Shown here piece by piece: positions 7,787 to 17,549 of a stretch of DNA of 64,000 nucleotides. The notes beneath the pieces were generated by a model. That model was not told the DNA's origin. It made no database searches and was given only the letters and a program-made list of their open reading frames with translations. The stretch is taken from the NCBI GenBank assembly GCA_019694165.1, contig JAIBCL010000023.1, positions 33,638 through 97,637 of the forward strand. The letters run 5' to 3'. Origin of the DNA: Verrucomicrobiaceae bacterium. Lineage in GTDB: Bacteria > Verrucomicrobiota > Verrucomicrobiia > Verrucomicrobiales > Verrucomicrobiaceae. Numbering within the stretch: the first letter of the stretch is position 1; every line of letters starts with the position of its first letter. Made by a program: the position numbers and the translations under genes.

Positions 7787-10717
7787 ATGCCGCCTCCGCC
7801 CTCATCAGTTCTCCGCACCGTCGTTCAACCGAGGCAAACCCCGAGCACCGCGCCCGATTCCGCGATGAGCGTGGATCGTGCCCAGGAACCAGAACCTCCG
7901 AACGATCGCGAGGGGCAGCTTTCCCTCCTCGTGGAAAACGCTCCGGTTGCCCTGTCGATGTTTGACGAACAGATGCGTTACCTGGTTGCAAACCGGCTTT
8001 GGATCGAAGAGTTCGGACTTCAGCATGTCCAGCCTCTGGTAGGAAGAAGTCAATACGAGATTTTTCCGGGGCTTCATCCTGGCTGGAGACAGGTCTATGA
8101 TCGCGCGTTACAGGGGCACATCGTCCGCAGCGAGCATGATGCAATCAGCGGCCAGGATGGGAAACCAATCATTTATCGTTGGGAAGTCCGTCCGTGGAGA
8201 CGAAAGGGTGACGCCTCAGTGGGCGGGCTCATGGTCATGTGTGAAAAGTTTTCGACAGACCTCGCACCAGCGGTGATCTCGAGACCGGAATCCTCGTCAG
8301 AAACAGTACTGGCGGAGTTCCTGGCCGAGTCAGCGCTACCAGTAGTGGTCCTTGATTTTCAGGGAACGATTTTGCACGCAAACTCTGCAGCGGCCGCCGC
8401 ATCGCTTGCACGGGGAATTCGAGAAGGTGTCACGACGTTCTGGGAGGCATTCGGTGACGGACGTGACGACACTGCGCTGCGCCATCAGACTATGGCGGCT
8501 GTTGAGAGACTTAGCTACCAGACGCCGCCTGGAGGCGTGCAGGTGGTGACCGCCATGCCGGTTGAACATGGGAGCGAAGACAGCTCGCATTCAGTCGAAA
8601 TGCCAGCGCGTTGGGTTGTATCTCGAGCCGGGAGGCAGGAAACCGGAAGACTCGTCGCCGTGGCAATGCCGGGTGGGTCGCCGTTCGAGCCGGGACCGGT
8701 GGACTCGGAGGCACGACGGGAACCTTCCGTTCCGCCTGGGCAGAGTCCGACCCGGCCGCCGTCGCAAGGCATTCCAGAGGCAGCAATGTTGATCGAACTG
8801 CAAGAGGATCTCAATCGGGCGCACCAAGAGGCGGCCGTATTGCGCGAGGCCGAACAAGCGTTTGCGAAGCGCGAGAGCCGTCAGCGCGCGGTGTTGGAGT
8901 CGCTTCCCTGCGGGCTGCTCGTACTGGATGAGCGTGGCACTCCGATCTACCAGAATGAGAACGTTGTCGCGTTGCTCGGGCGCAGCATACAACGAGGAGA
9001 GTCAGTCGAGCAGTGGCTCATGCCGGCCTGTCATGGTGAAGATCACAAAGCAGCCGTCGCGCGCATCTGGGCACAGGACATTTGGAGCAGGCAACTCAAA
9101 AAAGTCATTTCCCTGGTCCGTGCGGACGGCCTTGTTAGGGAGATCGAATTCAGGCCCGTGACGTTACCGGGTGGCGGTGTCCTGATCAATGTGACCGACG
9201 TCACCGATCAATGTCGCATTGAGGAACAACTACAGTCATCAGAGGCGAAGTACAGGGCGTTGCTAAACGAGACTTCCGCCGCAGTCCTCCTCACCGACGC
9301 TACAGGTGGGGTGTTTGATGCAAACCCCGCTGCCGAGCGGCTGCTCGCACGCTCGAAGGCCGATCTCCGGCGACTGTTGCTTGGAGACTGGTTGGAAGCG
9401 GAAAGTCTTGCCGCGCGGAAGGCGACGCTGCATTTGATGCACGAGACTGGCCGGCATTCTGGTGTGTTGCAGGTGTGTCTGGTCATGCCGGATGGCAGGA
9501 CTGCACCCGTCAGCATGAAACTCGCCTTGGTGGCGAATAGCGATGGCCAACCGCACAGCGTCATTCATCTCCTGGAGGAAGATGATCCTGCCGACCGTCA
9601 AATCGCCCACGAGTCGAGAGAAGCTGCCGATAGCAGCTGCGAAGTACCAGCCAAGGTCCAAGCGCTAAATGCACCGATGACCAGGCCGGCTGTCACCGTC
9701 CGCTACTTGCTTCAGACCGATCCGGGAGGCCACATTGCAAGTTGGTCGGCCGATGCGCGAGACCTGTTCGGTTTTGAAGCAGTCGAAGCGACGGGAAACT
9801 GGTTGCACGGGCTTTTCCGGCCCTCCGATCCTTCTGGATTCTACTCCGAACTCCAGGCTTGCGTCACCCAGCCTGACGCGGCGGTATTATGGTCATTCTT
9901 CGGAAAGAATGGCCGACGGGGGTCGGCGAGGTTCTTCGTGAAACCGTCTGCGAGTGGCGGCATGGCAGTCGATCTTTATGAAGAATGCGCGACGACAGAC
10001 ATGCCGGTACCGCCTGCCTATGCGCCTACGGCATCGGCTCCGCGCGCGCTTCTGGTCAAGCCCTCGCAGCTTTGGCCTGTGGCCGATCTGGATCGCGAGA
10101 AGCTACTTTTGAGTGAAACGCATCACCGCATCAAGAACCATCTCCAGATCATATCGAGCATGTTGAACCTGCAGCTTAATGCGCTCGCGGATCAAGGTGC
10201 CCGTTCGGCGTTGCGGTCGAGCCAGAATCGCGTGCGTTCGATCGCCGCGCTTCATCAGCACCTCTACCAGCTTGCGCTCGGCGAAGGGCCGGGATTCGAC
10301 GAATTCGCCCGCGGCTTGGCACAACGCCTGCGTGAATGCTACGAGGTGGCCGAAGATCAGGTCACGCTGCAATTGCATATCGAAGGCGGCCACTTGCAGC
10401 AGGAGTGGATGATGCCGCTCGCGCTTATTCTGAACGAAACGCTCTCGAATGCCTTTGAGCACGCCTTCCCGACCGGCAGAAAGGGATCCGTCATGGTTCG
10501 TCTTACGTTCAACGATGGCATGGGTGAGTTCGATGTCAGCGATGACGGGGTTGGTCTGCCTGAAGCGTTCGATCCCTCCATCGCCCCAGGTTTGGGTTTG
10601 AAGATTTTGGGAGTCTTTGCCGATCAGATGCGCGGCGAGTTGCGCCTGTCGGCGACATCTCCGGAAGGGGGCACCAAGTTTAATTTGCGTTTTCCTATGG
10701 CATATGTTGATAATTAG
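7787..10717 (+). CDS. Multi-PAS sensor histidine kinase (HisKA_2 type)
   Basis: About 976 aa with no obvious membrane segment, so probably a cytoplasmic sensor. There are about five PAS-like segments (near residues 50-160, 185-300, 370-480, 488-600 and 645-740), then a HisKA_2 dimerisation/phosphoacceptor region (LLLSETHHRIKNHLQIISSM, phospho-His in HHRIKNH, about 775-830) and an HATPase (ILNETLSNAFEHAF, DDGVGLP, GLGLKILGVFADQM). HisKA_2 kinases usually phosphorylate separate receiver proteins. The next gene, 24 bp downstream, begins with a receiver domain and is the likely partner. The ATG at 7787 is preferred to the TTG at 7781. Confidence 0.88.
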   Translation: MPPPPSSVLRTVVQPRQTPSTAPDSAMSVDRAQEPEPPNDREGQLSLLVENAPVALSMFDEQMRYLVANRLWIEEFGLQHVQPLVGRSQYEIFPGLHPGWRQVYDRALQGHIVRSEHDAISGQDGKPIIYRWEVRPWRRKGDASVGGLMVMCEKFSTDLAPAVISRPESSSETVLAEFLAESALPVVVLDFQGTILHANSAAAAASLARGIREGVTTFWEAFGDGRDDTALRHQTMAAVERLSYQTPPGGVQVVTAMPVEHGSEDSSHSVEMPARWVVSRAGRQETGRLVAVAMPGGSPFEPGPVDSEARREPSVPPGQSPTRPPSQGIPEAAMLIELQEDLNRAHQEAAVLREAEQAFAKRESRQRAVLESLPCGLLVLDERGTPIYQNENVVALLGRSIQRGESVEQWLMPACHGEDHKAAVARIWAQDIWSRQLKKVISLVRADGLVREIEFRPVTLPGGGVLINVTDVTDQCRIEEQLQSSEAKYRALLNETSAAVLLTDATGGVFDANPAAERLLARSKADLRRLLLGDWLEAESLAARKATLHLMHETGRHSGVLQVCLVMPDGRTAPVSMKLALVANSDGQPHSVIHLLEEDDPADRQIAHESREAADSSCEVPAKVQALNAPMTRPAVTVRYLLQTDPGGHIASWSADARDLFGFEAVEATGNWLHGLFRPSDPSGFYSELQACVTQPDAAVLWSFFGKNGRRGSARFFVKPSASGGMAVDLYEECATTDMPVPPAYAPTASAPRALLVKPSQLWPVADLDREKLLLSETHHRIKNHLQIISSMLNLQLNALADQGARSALRSSQNRVRSIAALHQHLYQLALGEGPGFDEFARGLAQRLRECYEVAEDQVTLQLHIEGGHLQQEWMMPLALILNETLSNAFEHAFPTGRKGSVMVRLTFNDGMGEFDVSDDGVGLPEAFDPSIAPGLGLKILGVFADQMRGELRLSATSPEGGTKFNLRFPMAYVDN

Positions 10718-10741
10718 AATTATTGTCCGAGGTTTCGTGGA

Positions 10742-13159
10742 ATGAGCGCTCTGGACAAAATTCGAATACTGATCGTCGAGAATGAAGGCTTGGTTGGCTG
10801 CGACATGGCGGCCACGCTGGGAAAACTTGATTATGACGTGGTTGGTATTTGTGCTTCTGGAGAAGAGGCCCTGGAGAAATTCGACGAACTGCACCCGGAT
10901 CTCGTGCTCATGGACGTGCATCTTGCCGGCCAGATCGACGGCATTGATGCGGCGCGCAAGCTGCACGAGAAAGGCCCCGTGGCGGTTGTTTACGTCACTG
11001 CTTGCGCAGACTTGGAGACCGTCGCCCGTGCGCGCGAGACTCAGCCGCACGGCTACCTGCTCAAGCCGTTCAACGAAGACGAGCTGCGCCTCACTGTCGA
11101 AGTTGCCGCCACCCGCTACCTGGAGGACATTGAACGCCGCCGCCGTGAGCACAGCTATTTTGATGCCTTTCAAAGCCTCGCCGATGGCGTCATCGCTGCC
11201 GATCTCGCCGGCGTGGTGACATTTCTCAATCCAGCCGCAGCACGAATCACTGGCTGGATGCCACAAGAAGCCGTGGGCCGCTCTCTCAACGAAATCTTCC
11301 GCATCTTCCTCCCTGGCGGCGAGCAGGCTGAGATCAAGCTTGCCGACGAGTCTGGGAAGACGGAGGAACGCACCGTCTGGCTCACCACCCGACACGGTGA
11401 ACGCGTGGCCATTCAGGACCGCACCGCCGCCATGCGCGATCAGAGGAACAGCCTCTCGGGCCTCATCATCCTCTTCCGCCGGCTCGCTCCACCATCGACT
11501 GCCGAAGCCCAGGCAGAGACACCATCGGACGCCTTGGCCGTGTCCATCGATCAGGCGTTGCCGATTCCCGGCCAGCAAGTGCTCGCTTCGCCGCTCACGG
11601 CCCCGCTCACAAAACCGGCTATGGCACCCGCAGCCGGTCCGGCACCCGCCCCGCTCATTGACGTCGTCGAGAGCATTTCGGACCCTCTCATTGCGCTCGA
11701 CGGACGCTGGCGCCTCATCTACGCAAACGGCAGCGCTCAGCGCCTCTTCGAGAAAACCCGCCAGGCGCTGCTCGGCACCAATTTCTGGGAACTCTTGCCC
11801 GCCGCCACCCGTGAAGCTCATCACGAAGCCCTCGCCCACGCGATGCTGCACCGCGAGGCTGTGAACCGCGAACTCTACTTCGAGGAAAAGCAGGCATGGC
11901 TCGAGTTGCGCGGCTATCCGTTTGGCGAAGGCCTGCTGCTCCTTGTAAAAGACGTCACCTCACGCCGTGAGGAGGCCGAGAGGAAGAGCCGCATGGATCG
12001 TCTCGAATCCCTCGGCCTGCTGGCCCGCGGCTTCGCGCACGACTTCAACAACCTCCTCACCGTCCTCCTCGGCAATCTCTCCCTCGCCGAGATGCGCCTG
12101 CGCGGCAACACCGAGCGCGTGCCCGAGCTACAGACGGCGAAACAGGCCACACTCCAGGCGCAGAGTCTCGTCCAGCAGCTTCTCACCTTCGCCCGTGGCG
12201 GAGCACCCATCAAAAGGCTCACCAGTTTCAGCGAACTCATCGAAAAATTCTTCCAGAATCACTCGCGCGCCAACCAGATCCAGTATCGCGTCGAAGTTCA
12301 GGACGGCGTGCCGGGCGTCGCGGTCGATCCCGCGCAAATCCGCCGCCTGCTTGGCAATCTGGTGCGCAATGCCGAGCAGTCGATGCCCGCCGGCGGCGAG
12401 ATTGTCGTCCGCTGCTTTGCTCCCGATCCGTCGGAGATGTTCCCAAATGAAATGGTCCTCGACGCCCCGGTCCAGCCTACCGGCGTGGTCATCGAGGTGC
12501 AGGACAATGGCGAAGGCATCGCCCCGGAGCACCTGCCACACATCTTCGAACCCTACTTCAGCACGCGTAAGGCGGATAATGCCACCGGCTTGGGTCTCAC
12601 CGTCTGCGAGTCCATCGCCAAGGCACACGGCGGCTCCATCTCCGTGCGATCTGATGCAGGCCAGGGCACCTCCGTCCGCTTCTATCTCCCGGTCGATTCG
12701 GATGGCGAGGAGGTCGATGCGCTGGGACTCAGCAAGGCATTCGACACTGCACCCGCCCCCTCTTCACGCATCCTCGTGCTCGAGGATGATCCGCTCGTGC
12801 GCAGTCTCATCACCCGCAATCTCACCAGCCAAGGCTTTGACGTGGGTGAGAGCGCGGAAGGATCCGAGACCGTGCGCCTCTACCAGGAGGCCATGCACGA
12901 AGGCCGGCCCTACGACCTCGTTGTACTCGACCTCTCCATCCCCAACGGCATGGGCGGTGTACGTGCCATGGAGAAGCTCCGTTCCTTCGACCCCAACGTC
13001 CTCGCCATCGTCTCATCCGGCTACTCCGACGATCCAGTAATGGCGAAACCAGCCGCCTACGGCTTTGCCGCCGTGCTGCCAAAGCCCTACGAGCCTGTCG
13101 ATCTCCTGCGTTTGGTCAAAAACGTCCTCTCCGCCCGCGGCGTCAAGCGCGCAGGCTGA
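10742..13159 (+). CDS. Hybrid kinase: REC-PAS-PAS-HisKA-HATPase-REC
   Basis: An 805-aa protein. It has an N-terminal receiver (about 6-122; phospho-Asp in LVLMDVHL, Lys in LLKPFN), two PAS segments (about 140-250 and 300-400), a HisKA domain with the H-box GFAHDFNNLLTVLLGNL (about 430), an HATPase (NLVRNAEQSMPAGG, DNGEGIAPEHL, GLGLTVCESIAKAHGG), and a C-terminal receiver (about 678-800; LVVLDLSIP, LPKPYEP). The N-terminal receiver probably takes phosphate from the upstream HisKA_2 kinase. There is no DNA-binding or enzymatic output domain in either protein, so the final output must lie elsewhere. Confidence 0.9.
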   Translation: MSALDKIRILIVENEGLVGCDMAATLGKLDYDVVGICASGEEALEKFDELHPDLVLMDVHLAGQIDGIDAARKLHEKGPVAVVYVTACADLETVARARETQPHGYLLKPFNEDELRLTVEVAATRYLEDIERRRREHSYFDAFQSLADGVIAADLAGVVTFLNPAAARITGWMPQEAVGRSLNEIFRIFLPGGEQAEIKLADESGKTEERTVWLTTRHGERVAIQDRTAAMRDQRNSLSGLIILFRRLAPPSTAEAQAETPSDALAVSIDQALPIPGQQVLASPLTAPLTKPAMAPAAGPAPAPLIDVVESISDPLIALDGRWRLIYANGSAQRLFEKTRQALLGTNFWELLPAATREAHHEALAHAMLHREAVNRELYFEEKQAWLELRGYPFGEGLLLLVKDVTSRREEAERKSRMDRLESLGLLARGFAHDFNNLLTVLLGNLSLAEMRLRGNTERVPELQTAKQATLQAQSLVQQLLTFARGGAPIKRLTSFSELIEKFFQNHSRANQIQYRVEVQDGVPGVAVDPAQIRRLLGNLVRNAEQSMPAGGEIVVRCFAPDPSEMFPNEMVLDAPVQPTGVVIEVQDNGEGIAPEHLPHIFEPYFSTRKADNATGLGLTVCESIAKAHGGSISVRSDAGQGTSVRFYLPVDSDGEEVDALGLSKAFDTAPAPSSRILVLEDDPLVRSLITRNLTSQGFDVGESAEGSETVRLYQEAMHEGRPYDLVVLDLSIPNGMGGVRAMEKLRSFDPNVLAIVSSGYSDDPVMAKPAAYGFAAVLPKPYEPVDLLRLVKNVLSARGVKRAG

Positions 13160-13162
13160 ACG

Positions 13163-13195
13163 CCCTGCCCTGCAAAGAAATTCGACATGGCAGGG
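13163..13195. terminator. Hairpin between convergent genes
   Basis: CCCTGCC at 13163-13169 pairs with GGCAGGG at 13189-13195 across a 19-nt loop, in the 41-bp gap between the convergent hybrid kinase and fcl. There is no clear T-tract, so terminator activity is only suggested. Confidence 0.35.
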
Positions 13196-13200
13196 AGCGA

Positions 13201-14154
13201 TCAATCCCGCACGACCGCAGCCTCAATCGCTTTTTTGAAGTCCGCGTAGGCAGCATCAAGTCCCGTGCGCAACGGCGTCCTTGCCTTCCAGCCGAACGAG
13301 CCGAGCAGCGACACGTCGAGCAATTTCCGGGGCGTGCCGTCTGGCTTCGTCGTATCGAAGCGCAACGCACCGCGGAAGCCGACCACTTCCTGAATGAGTG
13401 CGGCCAGCTCGCCGATGGTGACTTCCTGACTGGATCCCACGTTGACCCAATCCGGGGGATTCTCGACCGCGAGCAGATGCAGGCAGGCGCTGGCGAGATC
13501 ATCGACGTGCAAAAACTCGCGCTTGGGCGTGCCGGTGCCCCAGATGGTCACGTCGCTCGCGCCGCTCGCTTTTGCCTCGTGAAAGCGGCGGATGAGGCCG
13601 GGAATGACGTGCGAGTTCTCGGGGTGGTAGTTGTCGCCGGGGCCGTAAAGATTGGTCGGCATGGCGGAGTGAAAGAGCGCGCCGTATTGCGAGCGGTAGT
13701 GCTGGCAGAGCTTCAGGCCGGCGATCTTCGCCAGCGCGTAGGCTTCGTTGGTTTTCTCCAGCGGACTCGTGAGCAGGCAATCCTCCGGCATCGGCTGTGG
13801 AGCCTCGCGCGGATAAATGCAAGAGCTGCCGAGAAAGAGCAGCCGCTTCACTCCGGCGCGATGCGCGGCGTGAATGAGGTTCGCCGCGATCATGAGGTTC
13901 TCGTACATGAACTCGGCCGGATACGCGCTGTTCGCGTGAATGCCGCCGACCTTGGCCGCCGCGACGATGACCACATCGGGCTTCTTCGTCGAAATGAAAT
14001 CCTCGACCGGCTGCTGCCTCGTGAGGTCCACCTCGCTCCGCGAAGCCGTGATGATCTGCCGCTGGCCGCGTTTTTCCAATGCCCGCACCAGCGCACTGCC
14101 CACCATGCCGCGATGGCCGGTGACAAAGACGGAGTGCGAAGGCTGGAGAGTCAT
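13201..14154 (-). CDS. fcl: GDP-L-fucose synthase
   Basis: A 317-aa extended short-chain dehydrogenase. It would convert GDP-4-keto-6-deoxymannose to GDP-L-fucose with NADPH (epimerisation then reduction). It shows the Rossmann glycine motif [12 protein letters not shown], a family-typical [18 protein letters not shown] stretch, catalytic Tyr-x3-Lys in [11 protein letters not shown], and [15 protein letters not shown]. The frame extends upstream to 14283, but the ATG at 14154 ([13 protein letters not shown]) gives the standard length. Its usual partner gmd is not in the window. The sugar would go to surface polysaccharide or glycoconjugates. Confidence 0.93.
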   Translation of the reverse strand: MTLQPSHSVFVTGHRGMVGSALVRALEKRGQRQIITASRSEVDLTRQQPVEDFISTKKPDVVIVAAAKVGGIHANSAYPAEFMYENLMIAANLIHAAHRAGVKRLLFLGSSCIYPREAPQPMPEDCLLTSPLEKTNEAYALAKIAGLKLCQHYRSQYGALFHSAMPTNLYGPGDNYHPENSHVIPGLIRRFHEAKASGASDVTIWGTGTPKREFLHVDDLASACLHLLAVENPPDWVNVGSSQEVTIGELAALIQEVVGFRGALRFDTTKPDGTPRKLLDVSLLGSFGWKARTPLRTGLDAAYADFKKAIEAAVVRD

Positions 14155-14245
14155 GGGCGGCGAGTATGGCGGAGGGAACGGGTGAGGCAACAGCGAAACC
14201 TTGGTGGCATTTGAGAAGTGGAAAACTGGAAGAATGGAGAGGTAA

Positions 14246-14362
14246 TTGCAAAACCCATTCTCCTGCCACCATTCTCCTGTCATTCCAAACCATGATGACA
14301 GGAGAATGGGGGCAGGAGAATGAATTCAACAAATCTGACTTCCAAACTCCGAGGTTTTGCAA
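14246..14362. repeat. Nested inverted-repeat structure
   Basis: An inner pair of 28-bp arms (14256-14283 and 14295-14322) is complementary except for one mismatch, with an 11-nt loop; each arm is itself made of two tandem ATTCTCCTG-type units. An outer 10-bp pair, TTGCAAAACC (14246-14255) and GGTTTTGCAA (14353-14362), encloses it. Around it are loosely repeated GGAATG(N)TGGAA-type units on both strands (14370-14384, 14402-14426). It lies between the divergent fcl and antiporter genes. Confidence 0.8.
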
Positions 14363-14433
14363 CTGGCTCTGGAATGCTGGAATAGAACGCGCTTCTCCAC
14401 CAACATTCCAGCTTTCCATCATTCCACCTCTCA

Positions 14434-16137
14434 ATGCCCATCCTCGCCGCCACCACCATGCCGCCGCTGTTCGCGTTGCTCGCGATCATGCTCGTAGGCG
14501 TGGTCGTGGTGTCGCTGTTGCTCTCGCGCATCCGTCAGTCGCTGCTCGTCGGCTATTTCCTCTGCGGCGTTTTTATCGCGAACAGCGGAGTGCTGGCGTC
14601 ACTCGGCTCGGCGAACACGGAGGCTGGAATCTCGCAGATGGCCGAGTTCGGCGTGATTCTGCTGCTCTTCACGCTGGGACTGGAGTTTTCCCTGAGCGAG
14701 CTGCGCTTTCTGCGACGGCTGGCGTTTGTGGGAGGCTCGGTGCAGATGGTGCTCTGCACACTGCCGATCACGGTGGCGGCTGTGTTTTTCGGCGTGCCTG
14801 TCTCGCAGGCAATCGTGCTCGGTGTCGCGATGGCTCTGAGCTCGACCGCGATCAGCCTCAAGACATTTCAAGATATGGAACTCAGCGGCAGTCCCGGCGC
14901 CAGGCTTGCGGTGGGTGTGGCGATCTTCCAGGACATCTTCGTCATCGCCTTCTTCCTCGTGCTGCCGCTGCTCTTTCCGGCGGCCGCTGGTGCGTCGGCA
15001 GGGATGATGCCCACGCTGCTGCTGCTCGTGGGCAAGGGGCTGCTCTTCGTGGGGTTGTCGTTTGCACTGGCCAAATGGGTGATCCCCCGGCTGCTGCACG
15101 CTGTGGCAGACACACGGAGCCGCGAGCTTTTCACTCTCACCGTCGTCGGGTTGTGTGTGGGCCTCGCCTTTCTCGGCGGCATGCTGGAGCTGAGCCTGGC
15201 TCTCGGTGCGTTCGTGGCGGGTCTGGCGGTGAGTGACTCGATCTACCGCCACCGCATTCTCGCGGACGTGATGCCGCTCAAGGATTTGTTCCTCACGCTC
15301 TTCTTCGTCTCCGTGGGCCTCATGATCGATCTGCGCGTGGCGCTGCGCTGGTGGCCGCAGATTCTGCTCGCGACGACGGCGCTGATGTTTTTCAAATCCA
15401 CCATCATCACACTTATCGGCCGCGGTCTGAGTCTGCGTACACGGCCGGCGCTGCTCGGTGCGCTGAGCTTGTCGGGCGCGGGCGAGTTTGGCCTCGTGCT
15501 GATGCAACGGGCGGGTGAGTTGCAGCCGTGGTCGCCTGCCGTGCAGCAGGTCATGCTCGCGAGCACTGCGCTCTCGATGGGCCTGATTCCTTTTGCGATG
15601 AAAATGGGCGATCCCATCGCCGATCTGCTCAAGCGTCTCGGCCTCTCTGGCAAGGCAACGCCCATGCCGCTCGACGTGAAACCCAGCGAGCGCATCAAGG
15701 CCATGAGCGATCACGCCATCGTCTGCGGCTACGGCCCCGTCGGCCAGCGGCTGGTCGAGGCCCTGGATGAATCGGGCGTGCCGAGCATCATCGTTGATCT
15801 CAATGCCGAAACCGTGCGCCGCCTGCACAAAGCAGGCCGTCAGGTGCTCTTCGCCGACGCAGCGCACAGCGAAACGTGGGATCTCGCCGGCATCGAGCGC
15901 GCACGCCTCATCGCGTTTACCTTCCCCGACACGAACACGACCACCGCCGCCCTGCCGATCATCCTCCAGCACAACCGCGAAGTAACCGTGATAGCCCGCG
16001 CGAAGTTTGCGCCTGAGGCCGAAGCGCTCCTGCAAAAAGGCGTGCACGCCGTGATTCACGACGAAGCCGAGAGCGGCCGCGCCGTCGTGCGCGAGGCGCT
16101 GCATGTTTATGAGGAAGGGCAGGACAGACGGACTTGA
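14434..16137 (+). CDS. CPA2-family cation:proton antiporter with TrkA-N domain
   Basis: A 567-aa inner-membrane protein. The first 390 residues form about 12 membrane segments of the Na+/H+ exchanger fold (LGLEFSLSEL, ALSSTAISLKTF, GAFVAGLAVSDS, FFVSVGLMIDL, LSLSGAGEFGLVL). A Rossmann TrkA-N domain follows at about 425-545 (HAIVCGYGPVGQRLVEAL). This is the KefB/YbaL architecture, so it probably exchanges K+ or Na+ for H+ under nucleotide control. An alternative start is the ATG at 14458. A structured inverted repeat lies just upstream. Confidence 0.88.
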   Translation: MPILAATTMPPLFALLAIMLVGVVVVSLLLSRIRQSLLVGYFLCGVFIANSGVLASLGSANTEAGISQMAEFGVILLLFTLGLEFSLSELRFLRRLAFVGGSVQMVLCTLPITVAAVFFGVPVSQAIVLGVAMALSSTAISLKTFQDMELSGSPGARLAVGVAIFQDIFVIAFFLVLPLLFPAAAGASAGMMPTLLLLVGKGLLFVGLSFALAKWVIPRLLHAVADTRSRELFTLTVVGLCVGLAFLGGMLELSLALGAFVAGLAVSDSIYRHRILADVMPLKDLFLTLFFVSVGLMIDLRVALRWWPQILLATTALMFFKSTIITLIGRGLSLRTRPALLGALSLSGAGEFGLVLMQRAGELQPWSPAVQQVMLASTALSMGLIPFAMKMGDPIADLLKRLGLSGKATPMPLDVKPSERIKAMSDHAIVCGYGPVGQRLVEALDESGVPSIIVDLNAETVRRLHKAGRQVLFADAAHSETWDLAGIERARLIAFTFPDTNTTTAALPIILQHNREVTVIARAKFAPEAEALLQKGVHAVIHDEAESGRAVVREALHVYEEGQDRRT

Positions 16138-16492
16138 AATCGCACAATCGCGGCGGAAACGCTGAACTAATCGGCACGGACGAAGCTTGCAAAGCTGCAT
16201 AAAGCACTCGTCTGGTGGGCGAACTCGCCAGCATGGAACATCAAGGCTACTTTGCCCAGGCCGAGTAAGCCCGGAAGAAGAAAATCGCCCGGCGCGACAC
16301 TTCGAAGAACAAGACAAGCGAGCGCGACCCGGAACAGGAGTGCAGCGGAGATAGCCAGCGTGACTTTGCCTTTGAACAATGCTGGCAAATGCACCAGACA
16401 AAGAAAAGCAACCGGTGGCATTTCGCCATGAAGGCGCACGAGCTGTTGCACGGCCAGGAGCAGACCTCCAGCCAGTCCTTCATGCCGCATAC
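16138..16492. other. Intergenic stretch, probable IS debris
   Basis: 355 bp after the antiporter gene. It may be the decayed 3' part of the IS1380-family transposase, but no frame gives a recognisable match. No gene is supported here. Confidence 0.3.
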
Positions 16493-17309
16493 CCCATTCA
16501 TGAAATTGACGCAGGCCTTCTCGGCGATGATGTAGGTCAGGCTGCGCTCCTCGAACGCGCTCAAAATGTCATTGGTGTAAGTGCCGCAACCGAGCGGCGA
16601 GGCAGCCATCCGCAGGCTGCCACAAAGCGGTGAGCGCCGTGAGGCGGCGGTTGAGCCAATCGCCGGGGTGCAGCCACGCTTTGGCCACCATGCGCGTCTG
16701 GCTGATGAAGGCGATGAGCGGATGGCGCAAGTTGCGTCCCTTGCAGTTGGGGTTTCAGCCTTTGGCTGATCCCCGCCGGCTTCCCTTGCGGATGACGGCG
16801 GTGCTGTCGAAGTCCACCGTCACCGCGCCGATGTTGATCTGCTCGAAGAACCAGCGCTGCAAGGCCGTGAACACGGCCGGGTTGCGTGCCAGTGAGAAGC
16901 GCCCGAAGAACTCGCTGTAGTTGCTTTGGCTCGGCTGGCGCATGTAGCCGAAAATCGCGGCGAGCGTCCCGTCCTGCCGCAGCAAGTCGCAGTCGATGTA
17001 GTGGCTGGCTCCCGTCCAAATGCCCATCCAAAAGCCTTCGATGACGTGGACCGGACGTCGGCGCAGTTGGAACCGCCCCCGGGGCAAGTCCAGCGTGACG
17101 AGATGCTCGCGGATACCCGTCCGATCGACAAAGCGCTTCATCAACGCCAAGTCGCCAAAGGGCGTCACAGGCTTGCCAGAGTATTCAACCGGCAGGTTCA
17201 CCATCCTGGTGGTTTTGCCATGCTCGTCAATCCCCCCACCTGACTGGCCTGCCGCTCTCAACTGAATTTTCGCGGCATGATTCGGGTTGAACGCATCCGA
17301 TCCGAACAT
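16493..17309 (-). pseudogene. IS1380-family transposase relic
   Basis: The 5' part reads as an IS1380-type DDE transposase: PVTPFGDLALMKRFVDRTG, GFWMGIWTGASHYIDCD, SQSNYSEFFGRFSLARN and DFDSTAVIRKGS. It ends at an in-frame TGA (about 16755) exactly where the family has a conserved 'AKGYNP'-like segment. The same frame continues after the stop with NP, then RNLRHPLIAFISQTRMVAKA, to about 16640. A further family segment, FEERSLTYIIAEKA (about 16510-16556), is in another frame and much of the middle is missing. It is thus broken by a nonsense codon, a deletion and a frameshift. Inverted repeats marking its ends were not identified. Confidence 0.75.
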
Positions 17310-17505
17310 CTGACTTCTGAGAATAGCCCAAGGACACAGCGTGCCGGTGGTGCGTGGTTTTCAACGTTCCATCGAGGTGCACTCTGCGAACGAAAGCTGT
17401 ACGCCTCTCCCGGCGAACCCTGGGAACTGTGGCTCCAAGCTGGGCTTGTTCCGGAGTCTCTCTCAGTTTTGTGAGTCAGAAAACATGAGAATAACAAAAT
17501 TAAGG

Positions 17506-17534
17506 TTGTCCAAACAATCGGGATTTGCTAAAAA
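17506..17534 (+). promoter_or_regulatory. Candidate promoter of the second hybrid kinase
   Basis: TTGTCC (17506-17511), 17 bp, TAAAAA (17529-17534), in an AT-rich segment ending 15 bp before the ATG at 17550. The rest of 17310-17505 shows no supported feature. Confidence 0.3.
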
Positions 17535-17549
17535 TCAAATATTTCCGCT

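Noticed and set aside
17277..17474. 65-codon frame ending GEPWELWLQAGLVPESLSVL upstream of the kinase
   Set aside because: It looked faintly protein-like but matches nothing I know, has no start signal and lies in IS-flanking DNA.
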